From Nitrospirales bacterium (GTDB lineage: Bacteria > Nitrospirota > Nitrospiria > Nitrospirales > UBA8639): a DNA stretch of 11,117 bases. Location: positions 1 through 11,117 of the forward strand of contig JAJDBO010000114.1 in assembly GCA_029261305.1 (NCBI GenBank). Direction: 5' to 3'. The first letter of the stretch is position 1. The number at the start of each line of letters is the position of its first letter. The translations under genes and the position numbers were made by a program. Below, one piece after another: positions 5,564 through 10,849 of this stretch. The notes below the pieces were generated by a model. The model saw only the letters and a program-made list of their open reading frames with translations. It was not told the origin of the DNA and made no database searches.

Positions 5564-5970
5564 GTATCGTGATTGCCGGGATTCCCATGGCGAAGCCACG
5601 CATGACCCGTCAAGACAAGTGGTTAGAAGGTAAGGCGCCCTATCGCATGACCCCTCGGGAGAAAACGCGCGCGGCCCTCTTGCGACGGTACCGGGACTGG
5701 GCCACGACTGTGACCCAGAAAGCCAAGGGTCTGCCAGAATGTCAGGGCGAATTGTCGGTGTGGTTTTACCTGCCCATTCCCGCGAGTTGGCCTCAACGCC
5801 ACCGCGAACAAGTCGAAGGCCAGCCACACCAGAAAAAGCCCGACCTCTCGAATCTTATCAAGGGCCTCGAAGACGCTATCTTTAAAAACGATCAGATGAT
5901 CCATACCTATACCGATTGTCGAAAACTCTATGACGATGGCCACGGACCACGCACGGTGATTCTCGTATGA
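5560..5970 (+). CDS. rusA: RusA-family Holliday-junction resolvase
   Basis: RusA enzymes are dimeric, metal-dependent endonucleases that cut four-way DNA junctions during recombination or before packaging. The 136-residue product has the family's layout: an N-terminal strand IVIAGIPMAKPRMTR, WFYLPIPASW in the middle, KKPDLSNLIKGLEDAIFKND at 92-111, and a closing strand RTVILV. In E. coli RusA three aspartates (70, 72, 91) are essential. Here D95 and D111 match the first and third, but the second is Ser97 (KPDLSN rather than KPDLDN). Such variants occur among phage homologues as I recall, and Glu104/Asp105 may help bind metal, so activity is likely but not proved. The gene overlaps both neighbours by ATGA. 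Confidence 0.85.
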   Translation: MSIVIAGIPMAKPRMTRQDKWLEGKAPYRMTPREKTRAALLRRYRDWATTVTQKAKGLPECQGELSVWFYLPIPASWPQRHREQVEGQPHQKKPDLSNLIKGLEDAIFKNDQMIHTYTDCRKLYDDGHGPRTVILV

Positions 5971-6284
5971 CACCCTTAACGCAACTCAATTTCCTCAATG
6001 GCGACGATCGCAAAGCCGCAGGGCTGCTCGACCTCGAAACCCAACACAGCGATTTCCTGACACGCCTTCGGAGCCATGCCAAAGAGGTGTCCCTGAGACA
6101 TGGGAAAGTCACCATTGACGATGTTCGCACCTATGCCCGGCTGCATCACCTGGAGCCCCCCAGCAAATATGTGTGGGGTGCGGTGTTTAAACCACGCGGA
6201 TGGGTCTGTCTCGGCGAAGCCCCCAGCACCCTCCGCAGCAACCACGCTCACCGGAACAAAGTCTGGCGGTGGGTGGGGGAGTAA
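5967..6284 (+). CDS. Conserved phage protein following RusA, 105 aa
   Basis: The start overlaps the rusA stop (ATGA). The middle of the protein, HSDFLTRLRSHAKEVSLRHG then KVTIDDVRTYARLHHLEPP, followed by YVWGAVFKPRGWVCLGE and a basic end, matches a common uncharacterised phage protein. It has a long helix, then a short winged-helix-like unit and a conserved GAVFxxxGW strand. In other phages it is often found near replication or resolvase genes. DNA binding is possible but inferred from fold guess and charge only. Confidence 0.75.
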   Translation: MTPLTQLNFLNGDDRKAAGLLDLETQHSDFLTRLRSHAKEVSLRHGKVTIDDVRTYARLHHLEPPSKYVWGAVFKPRGWVCLGEAPSTLRSNHAHRNKVWRWVGE

Positions 6285-6296
6285 AGAAAGAAGAAA

Positions 6297-6318
6297 GGGC
6301 CTACCCCATCTGAGGCCC
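6297..6318 (+). other. Hairpin in the leader before the replication gene
   Basis: GGGCCT (6297-6302) and AGGCCC (6313-6318) form a 6-base perfect stem with a 10-base loop, twelve bases after the preceding stop codon. No T-run follows, so it is not a canonical terminator. It may be an mRNA-stabilising or regulatory hairpin. Confidence 0.35.
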
Positions 6319-6379
6319 GCGTCGGCCGCCCTGCTGTCTCCGCAAATTCCAGGTGGGATTCCTATGACGGCTTAGGGAG

Positions 6380-6404
6380 CCCATGGGGCTGGATCCCCCA
6401 TGGG
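6380..6404 (+). terminator. Strong GC hairpin, possible terminator or attenuator
   Basis: CCCATGGGG (6380-6388) pairs perfectly with CCCCATGGG (6396-6404) around the 7-base loop CTGGATC. The following TGTTCCGTTCTTT is only moderately T-rich, so termination may be partial. It sits between the RusA operon and the replication gene, where a partial terminator or a regulated leader would be plausible. The remaining bases of the 6285-6449 interval show no gene. Confidence 0.5.
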
Positions 6405-6449
6405 TGTTCCGTTCTTTACGAGCGACGGGTTTTTCAAGGAAGAGGCAGG

Positions 6450-7289
6450 ATGCCACACTGGTTAAAAATTAAAGACTGGGAAGACCACCAGCATTACAAG
6501 GATCGGAATCCGCCCTGGATCAAACTGCATGTGGAACTCTTAAACAAGAAGAAGTTTATGGCGCTAGCAGATGCTAGCAAAGGCTTGCTGGTGCTCCTGT
6601 GGGTGTTGGCGAGTGAAAACCAGGGGCAGATTGATTTTGACCTTGAAGACCTCCGTTTTCGACTCAGAAACCCACGGTTAAAAGAGGCTGAAATTAACCT
6701 CTTAATAAATAAAGGATTTTTAATTGGCGCTAGCATGCCGCTAGCGCGTGCTAGCACATGCTACTCAGAGACAGAGACAGAGGCAGAGACAGAGGCAGAC
6801 CGTGTAGCACTTGATCCAAAAAAACTTGTGGGGATGTTGAATGCCATCCCTGGTATTCAACAAACCAAAACATTGGCCGGCCCAAGCTTAGTGAAGGTGA
6901 AGGCTCGAATCAAAGAGCACCCCACCCTTGAATTTTGGAGCACATTCATCAAGGAACTCATCATCCCCTCAGATTTTCTTTGTGGTCGGAAGACTGACTT
7001 TGCCGCCAACCTCGATTGGATCTGTGGCCCTAAAAACTTCTCCAAAATCTTGGCTGGAAATTACGCCAATACCAAGAAGAATGAGCAGCCATTAAAGAGC
7101 ACTGCACCCAAAACCAAAATCGTGCTCTGTCGGACATGCAAACGTTCGGGGACTCAGATGCCTGTTGACGCCGATGACGAAAGCTTTATCTGTGTGTCCT
7201 GCCAGGGGAACGACCAGCCAACCCCCACCGTGGCCCCAGCCCAGCAACTCGTTGAGAACGTGGCCCGCACGATGGGGATGCCCTCATGA
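6450..7289 (+). CDS. Phage replication protein, lambda O-like (helix-turn-helix type)
   Basis: The order suits a phage replication initiator. An N-terminal winged-helix region (about 1-95) opens with WLKIKDWEDHQHYKDRNPPW and includes helix KGLLVLLWVLAS. A low-complexity linker (about 96-118, SETETEAETEAD) follows. A C-terminal domain (160-206) has the landmarks FIKELIIPSDFLCGR and DFAANLDWICGPKNFSKIL and ends in GNY, common in replisome-organiser proteins. A Cys4 zinc ribbon follows (Cys227, 230, 248, 251). In lambda, O binds repeats inside its own gene and recruits the helicase through P; here the linker DNA also carries clustered repeats. No helicase or loader gene is in the window. Its stop overlaps the next start (ATGA). 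GGAAGAGG lies some eight bases before the ATG. Confidence 0.8.
   Translation: MPHWLKIKDWEDHQHYKDRNPPWIKLHVELLNKKKFMALADASKGLLVLLWVLASENQGQIDFDLEDLRFRLRNPRLKEAEINLLINKGFLIGASMPLARASTCYSETETEAETEADRVALDPKKLVGMLNAIPGIQQTKTLAGPSLVKVKARIKEHPTLEFWSTFIKELIIPSDFLCGRKTDFAANLDWICGPKNFSKILAGNYANTKKNEQPLKSTAPKTKIVLCRTCKRSGTQMPVDADDESFICVSCQGNDQPTPTVAPAQQLVENVARTMGMPS
6563..6763. other. Candidate internal replication origin (GCTAGC iterons plus AT-rich DNA)
   Basis: GCTAGC occurs at 6563-6568, 6573-6578, 6729-6734, 6740-6745 and 6750-6755, with a partial copy GCTACT at 6760. Spacings within clusters are 10 or 11 bases, one helical turn. Between the clusters, 6691-6726 is about five-sixths A/T, in contrast to its surroundings. 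This combination inside a replication-initiator gene has the arrangement of the lambda origin (iterons and AT-rich unwinding region within O). Origin function is inferred. Confidence 0.5.
6766..6801 (+). repeat. In-frame tandem hexamer CAGAGA/CAGAGG
   Basis: Five hexamers (CAGAGA, CAGAGA, CAGAGG, CAGAGA, CAGAGG) and a partial sixth run head to tail directly after the last GCTAGC copy. They encode the Ser/Thr/Ala-Glu linker of the replication protein. The unit length is a multiple of three, so copy-number changes would keep the frame. The strand bias (purine-rich with regular C) could aid unwinding or be simple slippage expansion. Confidence 0.8.
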
Positions 7290-7402
7290 AAGCCTATCGC
7301 TGCGAACTCTGTGGCGCGACCTATCAGCACGATGCCGCCTATCAGCATTGGCGTGATGTGCATGCCTTACCCGATGCAACGCGGGAGGTGGGAGAGGGAT
7401 GA
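7286..7402 (+). CDS. Single C2H2 zinc-finger mini-protein, 38 aa
   Basis: The ATG overlaps the stop of the replication gene (ATGA). The 38 residues hold Y-x-C-x2-C (Cys6, Cys9), then 11 residues, then H-x4-H (His21, His26), within YRCELCGATYQHDAAYQHW. This is the spacing of a classical C2H2 finger, one residue short of the usual 12, and it fills nearly the whole protein. The remaining tail is acidic and polar. Stand-alone C2H2 fingers are rare in bacteria but known in phages and plasmids. Translational coupling to the replication gene suggests a joint role at DNA or as a partner; that is inference. Confidence 0.7.
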   Translation: MKAYRCELCGATYQHDAAYQHWRDVHALPDATREVGEG

Positions 7403-7420
7403 AGGAAAACGAGGAGAATT

Positions 7421-7642
7421 ATGGAAGTTTGGGAAAAAATTAAACGAGACATTTTTTTGTGGCGGGAACCACGAACGATTTGTCTAAGTTGGGATACTGC
7501 GGCATACGCCTTAGCCGGGTGGTACTCGCGGTACAAAAAAACGTGTGGGCAAATGCTTGGGTGTGGGTGGCTCCACTTTGTTGCGGACCAAGCAAGACCG
7601 ACTCCCCAAGCCAGTACTCAATCTGGCCTCTCTGCACTTTAA
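7421..7642 (+). CDS. Small hypothetical protein, 73 aa
   Basis: An ATG four bases after GAGGAG opens a 73-residue frame that I do not recognise. It begins with a charged helix (EVWEKIKRDIFLWREPR). A Trp/Tyr-rich middle follows (WDTAAYALAGWYSRYKK, then CGQMLGCGWLHF) with two cysteines six residues apart, and the tail is polar. It lies between the C2H2 mini-gene and the next conserved phage gene with ordinary spacing on both sides. The ribosome site is its best support. Confidence 0.55.
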   Translation: MEVWEKIKRDIFLWREPRTICLSWDTAAYALAGWYSRYKKTCGQMLGCGWLHFVADQARPTPQASTQSGLSAL

Positions 7643-7657
7643 CCAAGGAGGAAAGTG

Positions 7658-8026
7658 ATGAACGTGACACAGATTACTGTCAGTGCTGGTCGAACCTTTA
7701 ACCATCCCCATGAGGCGTATTCAAATCTGCGCCCCGAAGTCACGATGACCGCGACGCTGGACCCGTCAGATGATTATGAACAGGCGATTAAGACTTTGCA
7801 GGAGCAAGCAGAAACCTTGGTGGAGGGACACAAGGAAGCCATGCTGAAAAGCATTGAAGGCCTTTATCAATTAGATCAAGCCAAAGATCGTGTTGGACAG
7901 CTCACCTCCGCAATTCGGAAGGCCCGCGAAGAAATTGACTACACCCTAAAAGAGTATCCACAACTCAACATTCCTGAACTGGAAAATGAAGAAGAATCGG
8001 GAATACAGAAAGGAGTCCCATTATGA
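7658..8026 (+). CDS. Conserved phage protein with coiled-coil C-terminus, 122 aa
   Basis: The N-terminal block ITVSAGRTFNHPHEAYSNLR followed by PEVTMTATL is a pattern I recall from many phage and mobile-element proteins of unknown function. After it comes a long helix with heptad character, from DDYEQAIKTLQEQAETLVEG through IEGLYQLDQAKDRVGQLTSA to KAREEIDYTLKEY, suggesting a dimeric coiled coil. AAGGAGG lies six bases before the ATG at 7658; a GTG one codon earlier is too close to that site. The stop overlaps the next start (ATGA at 8023). Confidence 0.75.
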   Translation: MNVTQITVSAGRTFNHPHEAYSNLRPEVTMTATLDPSDDYEQAIKTLQEQAETLVEGHKEAMLKSIEGLYQLDQAKDRVGQLTSAIRKAREEIDYTLKEYPQLNIPELENEEESGIQKGVPL

Positions 8027-8490
8027 AAACCATGACCACACTACTATCAGTTGTTGCGATTTTATTACTAAGCGGTTCGCCAGCGATGGCGCAAACACCA
8101 CCACCTCTGCCGATTCCGCACACGTCGATCAATCTGAAGCTGACCCCGGCGAATGTCTTAGACCTGGAGAATTTACAGTTTGAAGTGGGCACGGAACCGG
8201 GGGAGTACGGGCCGATTCAACCGATGCCAGTTGCCGAAAACACGGCGTTGGAATCGATCAATATTGAGCGCACAACGACGGGCGATGTGAACGTGACGGC
8301 GGTGGTCAGTACGGTGCATCTCGATCAAGACGGGCAAGTGATTAGTGGCAATCATCAATCCACTCAGATCACGGTGCCCGGTGATCCTGTCCCGCAAACC
8401 GTCTACGTCAAGGTGTGTTGGTTGGTGAAAGGTGCGCCTGAGGAAGACCGGACGTGTCCGTATGCCGAGATGGTATTGGGGGTGGAATGA
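8023..8490 (+). CDS. Exported protein with signal peptide, 155 aa
   Basis: A clear signal peptide occupies residues 1-23: Met-Lys-Thr, a hydrophobic core LLSVVAILLL, and an AMA cleavage site before Gln24. The mature part is strand-rich and acidic (INLKLTPANVLDLENLQFEV; STVHLDQDGQVISG). It ends in a module ITVPGDPVPQT, VKVCWLVKGAP, TCPYAEMVLGVE that recurs in two small genes downstream. The two cysteines of that module could form a disulphide outside the cytoplasm. Function is unknown. The start overlaps the previous stop (ATGA) and its own stop overlaps the DUF5131 start, so an exported protein is locked into an operon of DNA-related enzymes, which is unusual. Confidence 0.75.
   Translation: MKTMTTLLSVVAILLLSGSPAMAQTPPPLPIPHTSINLKLTPANVLDLENLQFEVGTEPGEYGPIQPMPVAENTALESINIERTTTGDVNVTAVVSTVHLDQDGQVISGNHQSTQITVPGDPVPQTVYVKVCWLVKGAPEEDRTCPYAEMVLGVE
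8452..8490. repeat. 39-bp direct repeat, left copy
   Basis: Thirty-six of 39 positions equal 9464-9502. The repeat encodes TCPYAEMVLGVE plus stop and ends on the ATGA that opens DUF5131. A weaker third copy (29 of 39) ends at 10173. Confidence 0.85.
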
Positions 8491-9434
8491 GCGAACACTC
8501 CACCATCGAATGGACCGATGCGACCTGGAATCCTGTGACGGGTTGCACCAAAGTCAGTGAAGGGTGCCGGAATTGTTACATGGCCCGAACGGTGCCCCGG
8601 CAAAAGCTCGACCCGTGGAAGGTCACGCTACACCCGGACCGATTGGAAATCCCGCTTCATTGGCGAAGACCCAGAAAGATTTTCGTGAACTCGTTGAGTG
8701 ATTTGTTTCATGAGGATGTGCCAGATGCGTTTATCGATCAGGTTTTTTTTACGATGGGTCAGTGTAGCGCGATAGTGAAACGATGGACGTCTAGGTACTG
8801 CCATACCTTTCAAATTCTCACCAAGCGTCCTCAACGTATGCGGGACTATTTTATAGGGGTCGAAAAACGAAAGCCTAAATGGTTGGGGTTGCGAGGGCTT
8901 TTGGATTTTCATCTTCGCAATGTCTGGCTCGGCGTGAGCGTTGAGGATCAAGCAACCGCCGATGAGCGGATACCGTTATTGCTTCAAACCCCATTCGCCG
9001 TGCGCTTTGTGAGTGTCGAGCCGTTGTTGGGGTCGGTCAGTTTGCGATGGCTGTCCGCATTTCCTGAAAGCGCACCGTATACCGCCGAACACCCCAGTGG
9101 ACACACCGATCATTTAGACGGCCTAAGACGTCTCGATTGGATCATCGTCGGCGGAGAATCAGGTCCCGGAGCACGACCCATGCACCCTGATTGGGTGCGG
9201 TCGATTCGCGAGCAATGTCAAGCGGCGAATGTGCCGTTGTTCTTTAAGCAGTGGGGGGAGTGGGCACCAGAGACCAACCTTGACCCATTAGACCATATGG
9301 ACGCCATCACGATTAACAATGCCTGTTGCCATATTTTTGAGGAAGGAGTTCGGTCGTATCGCGTAGGCAAAAAGAGAGCTGGTCGCCTTCTCGACAGTCA
9401 AACGCATTCAGCATTTCCCATGGTGGTAGCATGA
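8487..9434 (+). CDS. DUF5131 (phage Gp37/Gp68 family) protein, 315 aa
   Basis: The start ATG overlaps the previous stop. The N-terminus IEWTDATWNPVTGC and its three-cysteine motif C20-x6-C27-x2-C30 (CTKVSEGCRNCY) define DUF5131. The rest follows the family: IFVNSLSDLFHEDVPD, FQILTKRPQRM, VWLGVSVEDQATADERIP, VRFVSVEPLLGSV, and LDWIIVGGESGPGARPM followed by FFKQWGEW. The fold is thought to be a radical-SAM-like barrel with the cysteines as an iron-sulphur site, but no reaction is established that I know of. Members are often phage-borne and near DNA-modification genes; here DUF1643 and a cytosine methyltransferase follow. A partner of the three-Cys-motif type (TcmP) is not seen. The gene is bracketed by 39-bp direct repeats. 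Confidence 0.92.
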   Translation: MSEHSTIEWTDATWNPVTGCTKVSEGCRNCYMARTVPRQKLDPWKVTLHPDRLEIPLHWRRPRKIFVNSLSDLFHEDVPDAFIDQVFFTMGQCSAIVKRWTSRYCHTFQILTKRPQRMRDYFIGVEKRKPKWLGLRGLLDFHLRNVWLGVSVEDQATADERIPLLLQTPFAVRFVSVEPLLGSVSLRWLSAFPESAPYTAEHPSGHTDHLDGLRRLDWIIVGGESGPGARPMHPDWVRSIREQCQAANVPLFFKQWGEWAPETNLDPLDHMDAITINNACCHIFEEGVRSYRVGKKRAGRLLDSQTHSAFPMVVA

Positions 9435-9502
9435 ACAGTAAGGACAAAGCCTTTGTAATCGTTACGTGTCCGTATGATGAGATGGTGTTGGGGGTGGAAT
9501 GA
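9431..9502 (+). CDS. 23-residue minigene, deleted paralogue of flanking modules
   Basis: Starts on the ATGA overlap with DUF5131 and ends on the ATGA overlap with DUF1643, so it bridges the two enzymes exactly. The product joins MNSKDKAF, like the MSSQDKIF and MPSEDKIF starts of the two genes downstream, directly to VTCPYDEMVLGVE, like the end of the exported protein at 8023. It looks like the residue of an internal deletion in a gene of the 10015 type, or a duplication scar. It may act only to couple translation. Whether a stable peptide is made is unknown. Confidence 0.5.
   Translation: MNSKDKAFVIVTCPYDEMVLGVE
9464..9502. repeat. 39-bp direct repeat, right copy
   Basis: Matches 8452-8490 at 36 of 39 positions; with it, this copy encloses the whole DUF5131 gene. 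Differences are two adjacent bases and one third-codon-position change, so the copies are recent or kept alike by conversion. Confidence 0.85.
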
Positions 9503-9984
9503 TTATGAATAAAGATGCCGTCTTATCGCCTTGTCGTTTGTATCGCTACGAGCTTTCCCGTGTGTGGGAAACGGAGGGGCCGTTGGTATTGTTTATTGGG
9601 CTCAACCCCTCAACAGCAGACGAGATGCACGACGACCACACAATTCGCCGCTGCATTGGCTACGCCAAAGATTGGGGAATGGGTGGGCTGATGATGGGAA
9701 ATCTGTTTGCGTATCGTGCGACCGATCCCAAGGTGATGAAGCAGCAATATACGAAAGCTATTGGGCCGGATAACGATGAACATCTTTTTAAAATGGCGGC
9801 AAGTGCTGACCTGATTGTCGGGGCATGGGGAAGCATGGGTTGGTTTTTAAATCGTGGGCGGCTTGTGCGTGAGATGTTTCCGAACATGAAGTGCTTAACG
9901 TGGACCAAGAATGGTGAGCCTCATCATCCATTACGGTTGAGAAAAGATCTTGTGCCCATCCAATTGCCGAGGTTGGTTGGGTAA
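9499..9984 (+). CDS. DUF1643 family protein, 161 aa
   Basis: Clear DUF1643 signature: YRYELSRVWETEGPLVLFIG, then LNPSTADEMHDDHTIRRCIG, AKDWGMGGLMMGNLFAYRAT and DLIVGAWGSMGWF, and a C-terminal block GEPHHPLRLRKDL. Length fits the family. The NPSTAD and DDxT motifs and the late GxPxHPL motif are its conserved polar positions and probably form the active site; the reaction is unknown. Members are common in phages and near restriction or modification genes. It starts on an ATGA overlap with the preceding minigene, and the 52-residue gene follows after 30 bases. Confidence 0.92.
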   Translation: MIMNKDAVLSPCRLYRYELSRVWETEGPLVLFIGLNPSTADEMHDDHTIRRCIGYAKDWGMGGLMMGNLFAYRATDPKVMKQQYTKAIGPDNDEHLFKMAASADLIVGAWGSMGWFLNRGRLVREMFPNMKCLTWTKNGEPHHPLRLRKDLVPIQLPRLVG

Positions 9985-10014
9985 GAAAATGTTCGTGTTT
10001 GATGGAGATTCTGC

Positions 10015-10173
10015 GTGAGTAGCCAAGACAAAATATTTGCGCCCTTCACGGTGACGATCACGACGCCGGGTGAAGTACAACCCCAAACGAAATTTGTCCA
10101 AGCCTGTTGGCTGGTGACCGGGGCGGATCATGAGACCTGTCATCCTGATGAGTTGGAATTGGTGGTGGAGTGA
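10015..10173 (+). CDS. Small protein of the repeated CWLV module family, 52 aa
   Basis: A GTG start seven bases after GGAG opens 52 residues. The opening MSSQDKIFAPF resembles the starts of the minigene (9431) and of the gene at 10839. The rest, VTITTPGEVQPQT, FVQACWLVTGADHETCHPDE and ELVVE, aligns with the last 42 residues of the exported protein at 8023 (ITVPGDPVPQT, VKVCWLVKGAP, TCPYAEM, VLGVE). It has no signal peptide, so it should be cytoplasmic unlike its relative. Both conserved cysteines are kept. Its stop overlaps the methyltransferase GTG (GTGA). Function unknown. Confidence 0.65.
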   Translation: MSSQDKIFAPFTVTITTPGEVQPQTKFVQACWLVTGADHETCHPDELELVVE

Positions 10174-10778
10174 CTTTTGGTTCTTTGTTTTCAGGAATTG
10201 GCGGGATGGATTTAGGGCTTGAACGCGCAGGTATGGAATGCAAATGGCAAGTGGAGAGCAATGAATGGTGCAGAAAAATATTGAGGAAACATTGGAAGAC
10301 TACAAGGTTGATCTCATCTGTGGAGGCTTTCCTTGCCAGCCCATCTCGAAAATTGGAAAACAGCAAGCCCGTAACGGTTCGAGGTGGTTGTGGCCTGAAT
10401 TCTTCCGTACCCTTTGCTTGCTTCGCCCAAGATTCGCTCTCATTGAAAATGTTGAAAACGTCAGACGAATTGGGCTTGCACGAATACTCTATGACCTTGC
10501 CAGCCTCGGGTATGATGCGGAATGGGATACTCTACCCGCTTGCGCCTTCGGTGCCAGACACCTTCGTAAGCGTGTGTTCATCATTGCGACCGCCAGAGTT
10601 TTGGCAAACTCTCCGGAGTTCCCGCAGAGGTATCTGGGCGGACCACCGCCAGCGGTCGAACGGTGGGCAAGACTTGGAAAGCCAGATTGCGAAAATGGGT
10701 GGCTCTGGCCCAATGAATCCGGAGTGGGCCGAAGAGTTTATGGGGTTCGACGTGGGGTGGACCGCCTTAGAGGATTAG
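10170..10778 (+). CDS. C5-cytosine methyltransferase N-terminus with overlapping alternative frame
   Basis: A GTG start overlaps the preceding stop. Residues 2-42 (TFGSLFSGIGGMDLGLERAG then CKWQVESNEWCRKILRKHW) are motif I, the AdoMet-binding start of C5-cytosine methyltransferases. After Trp42 the catalytic motifs move to another frame (see the gene at 10265). Yet this frame stays open and from about residue 75 again looks like methyltransferase-associated sequence: SSVPFACFAQDSLSLKML, SMTLPASGMMRNGILYPLAP, and the end GPMNPEWAEEFMGFDVGWTA. These match C-terminal or target-recognition parts of phage methyltransferase proteins as I recall them. The product as read lacks the catalytic Pro-Cys. 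It may be a truncated enzyme, a subunit, or a frame kept by dual selection. Confidence 0.6.
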   Translation: MTFGSLFSGIGGMDLGLERAGMECKWQVESNEWCRKILRKHWKTTRLISSVEAFLASPSRKLENSKPVTVRGGCGLNSSVPFACFAQDSLSLKMLKTSDELGLHEYSMTLPASGMMRNGILYPLAPSVPDTFVSVCSSLRPPEFWQTLRSSRRGIWADHRQRSNGGQDLESQIAKMGGSGPMNPEWAEEFMGFDVGWTALED

Positions 10779-10849
10779 GGAATGCCTGTGTCCCGCAAGT
10801 GGTGGAATGGATTGGAAGGAAAATTTTGGAGAGTCAACGTGCCCAGTGA
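10265..10849 (+). CDS. C5-cytosine methyltransferase catalytic part, motifs IV-X (separate frame)
   Basis: This frame holds the catalytic core. Motif IV is GGFPCQPIS with nucleophile Cys24, motif VI is ENV (61-63), and motif VIII is FGARHLRKRVFIIA (95-108). Motif X is DRLRGLGNACVPQVVEWIG (166-184). The stretch between VIII and X is only some 58 residues, so the target-recognition region is short. Motif I is in the frame of 10170. The join would fall near 10296-10309, and only about five codons separate KHW from VDLICGG where such enzymes usually have about 20-25; part of motif II/III seems deleted. The ATG at 10265 has GGAG eight bases upstream and could start a separate subunit, as in split C5 enzymes. 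Active enzyme, split enzyme and recent pseudogene all remain open. Confidence 0.8.
   Translation: MVQKNIEETLEDYKVDLICGGFPCQPISKIGKQQARNGSRWLWPEFFRTLCLLRPRFALIENVENVRRIGLARILYDLASLGYDAEWDTLPACAFGARHLRKRVFIIATARVLANSPEFPQRYLGGPPPAVERWARLGKPDCENGWLWPNESGVGRRVYGVRRGVDRLRGLGNACVPQVVEWIGRKILESQRAQ

Noticed and set aside
5330..5827. Minus-strand frame of 165 codons opposite RusA
   Set aside because: RusA and its coupled small gene on the plus strand are recognisable and overlap by ATGA; the minus frame looks compositional.
6563..6801. CRISPR-like or VNTR array
   Set aside because: Repeats are six bases, lie inside a coding frame and have no unique spacers of regular length.
7655..7657. GTG start one codon before the ATG at 7658
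   Set aside because: Only three bases from the AAGGAGG site; the ATG has the better spacing.
10290..10300. Programmed -1 frameshift site joining the two methyltransferase frames
   Set aside because: AGAAAAATATTG at 10271-10282 has an A-run, but it does not give a proper heptamer with re-pairing of both tRNAs, and no clear downstream stem was seen. A shift alone would also not restore the missing residues.
10058..10366. Minus-strand frame of 102 codons opposite gene 10015 and the methyltransferase start
   Set aside because: The plus strand carries coupled genes with motif I and the CWLV module; the minus frame has no recognisable content.
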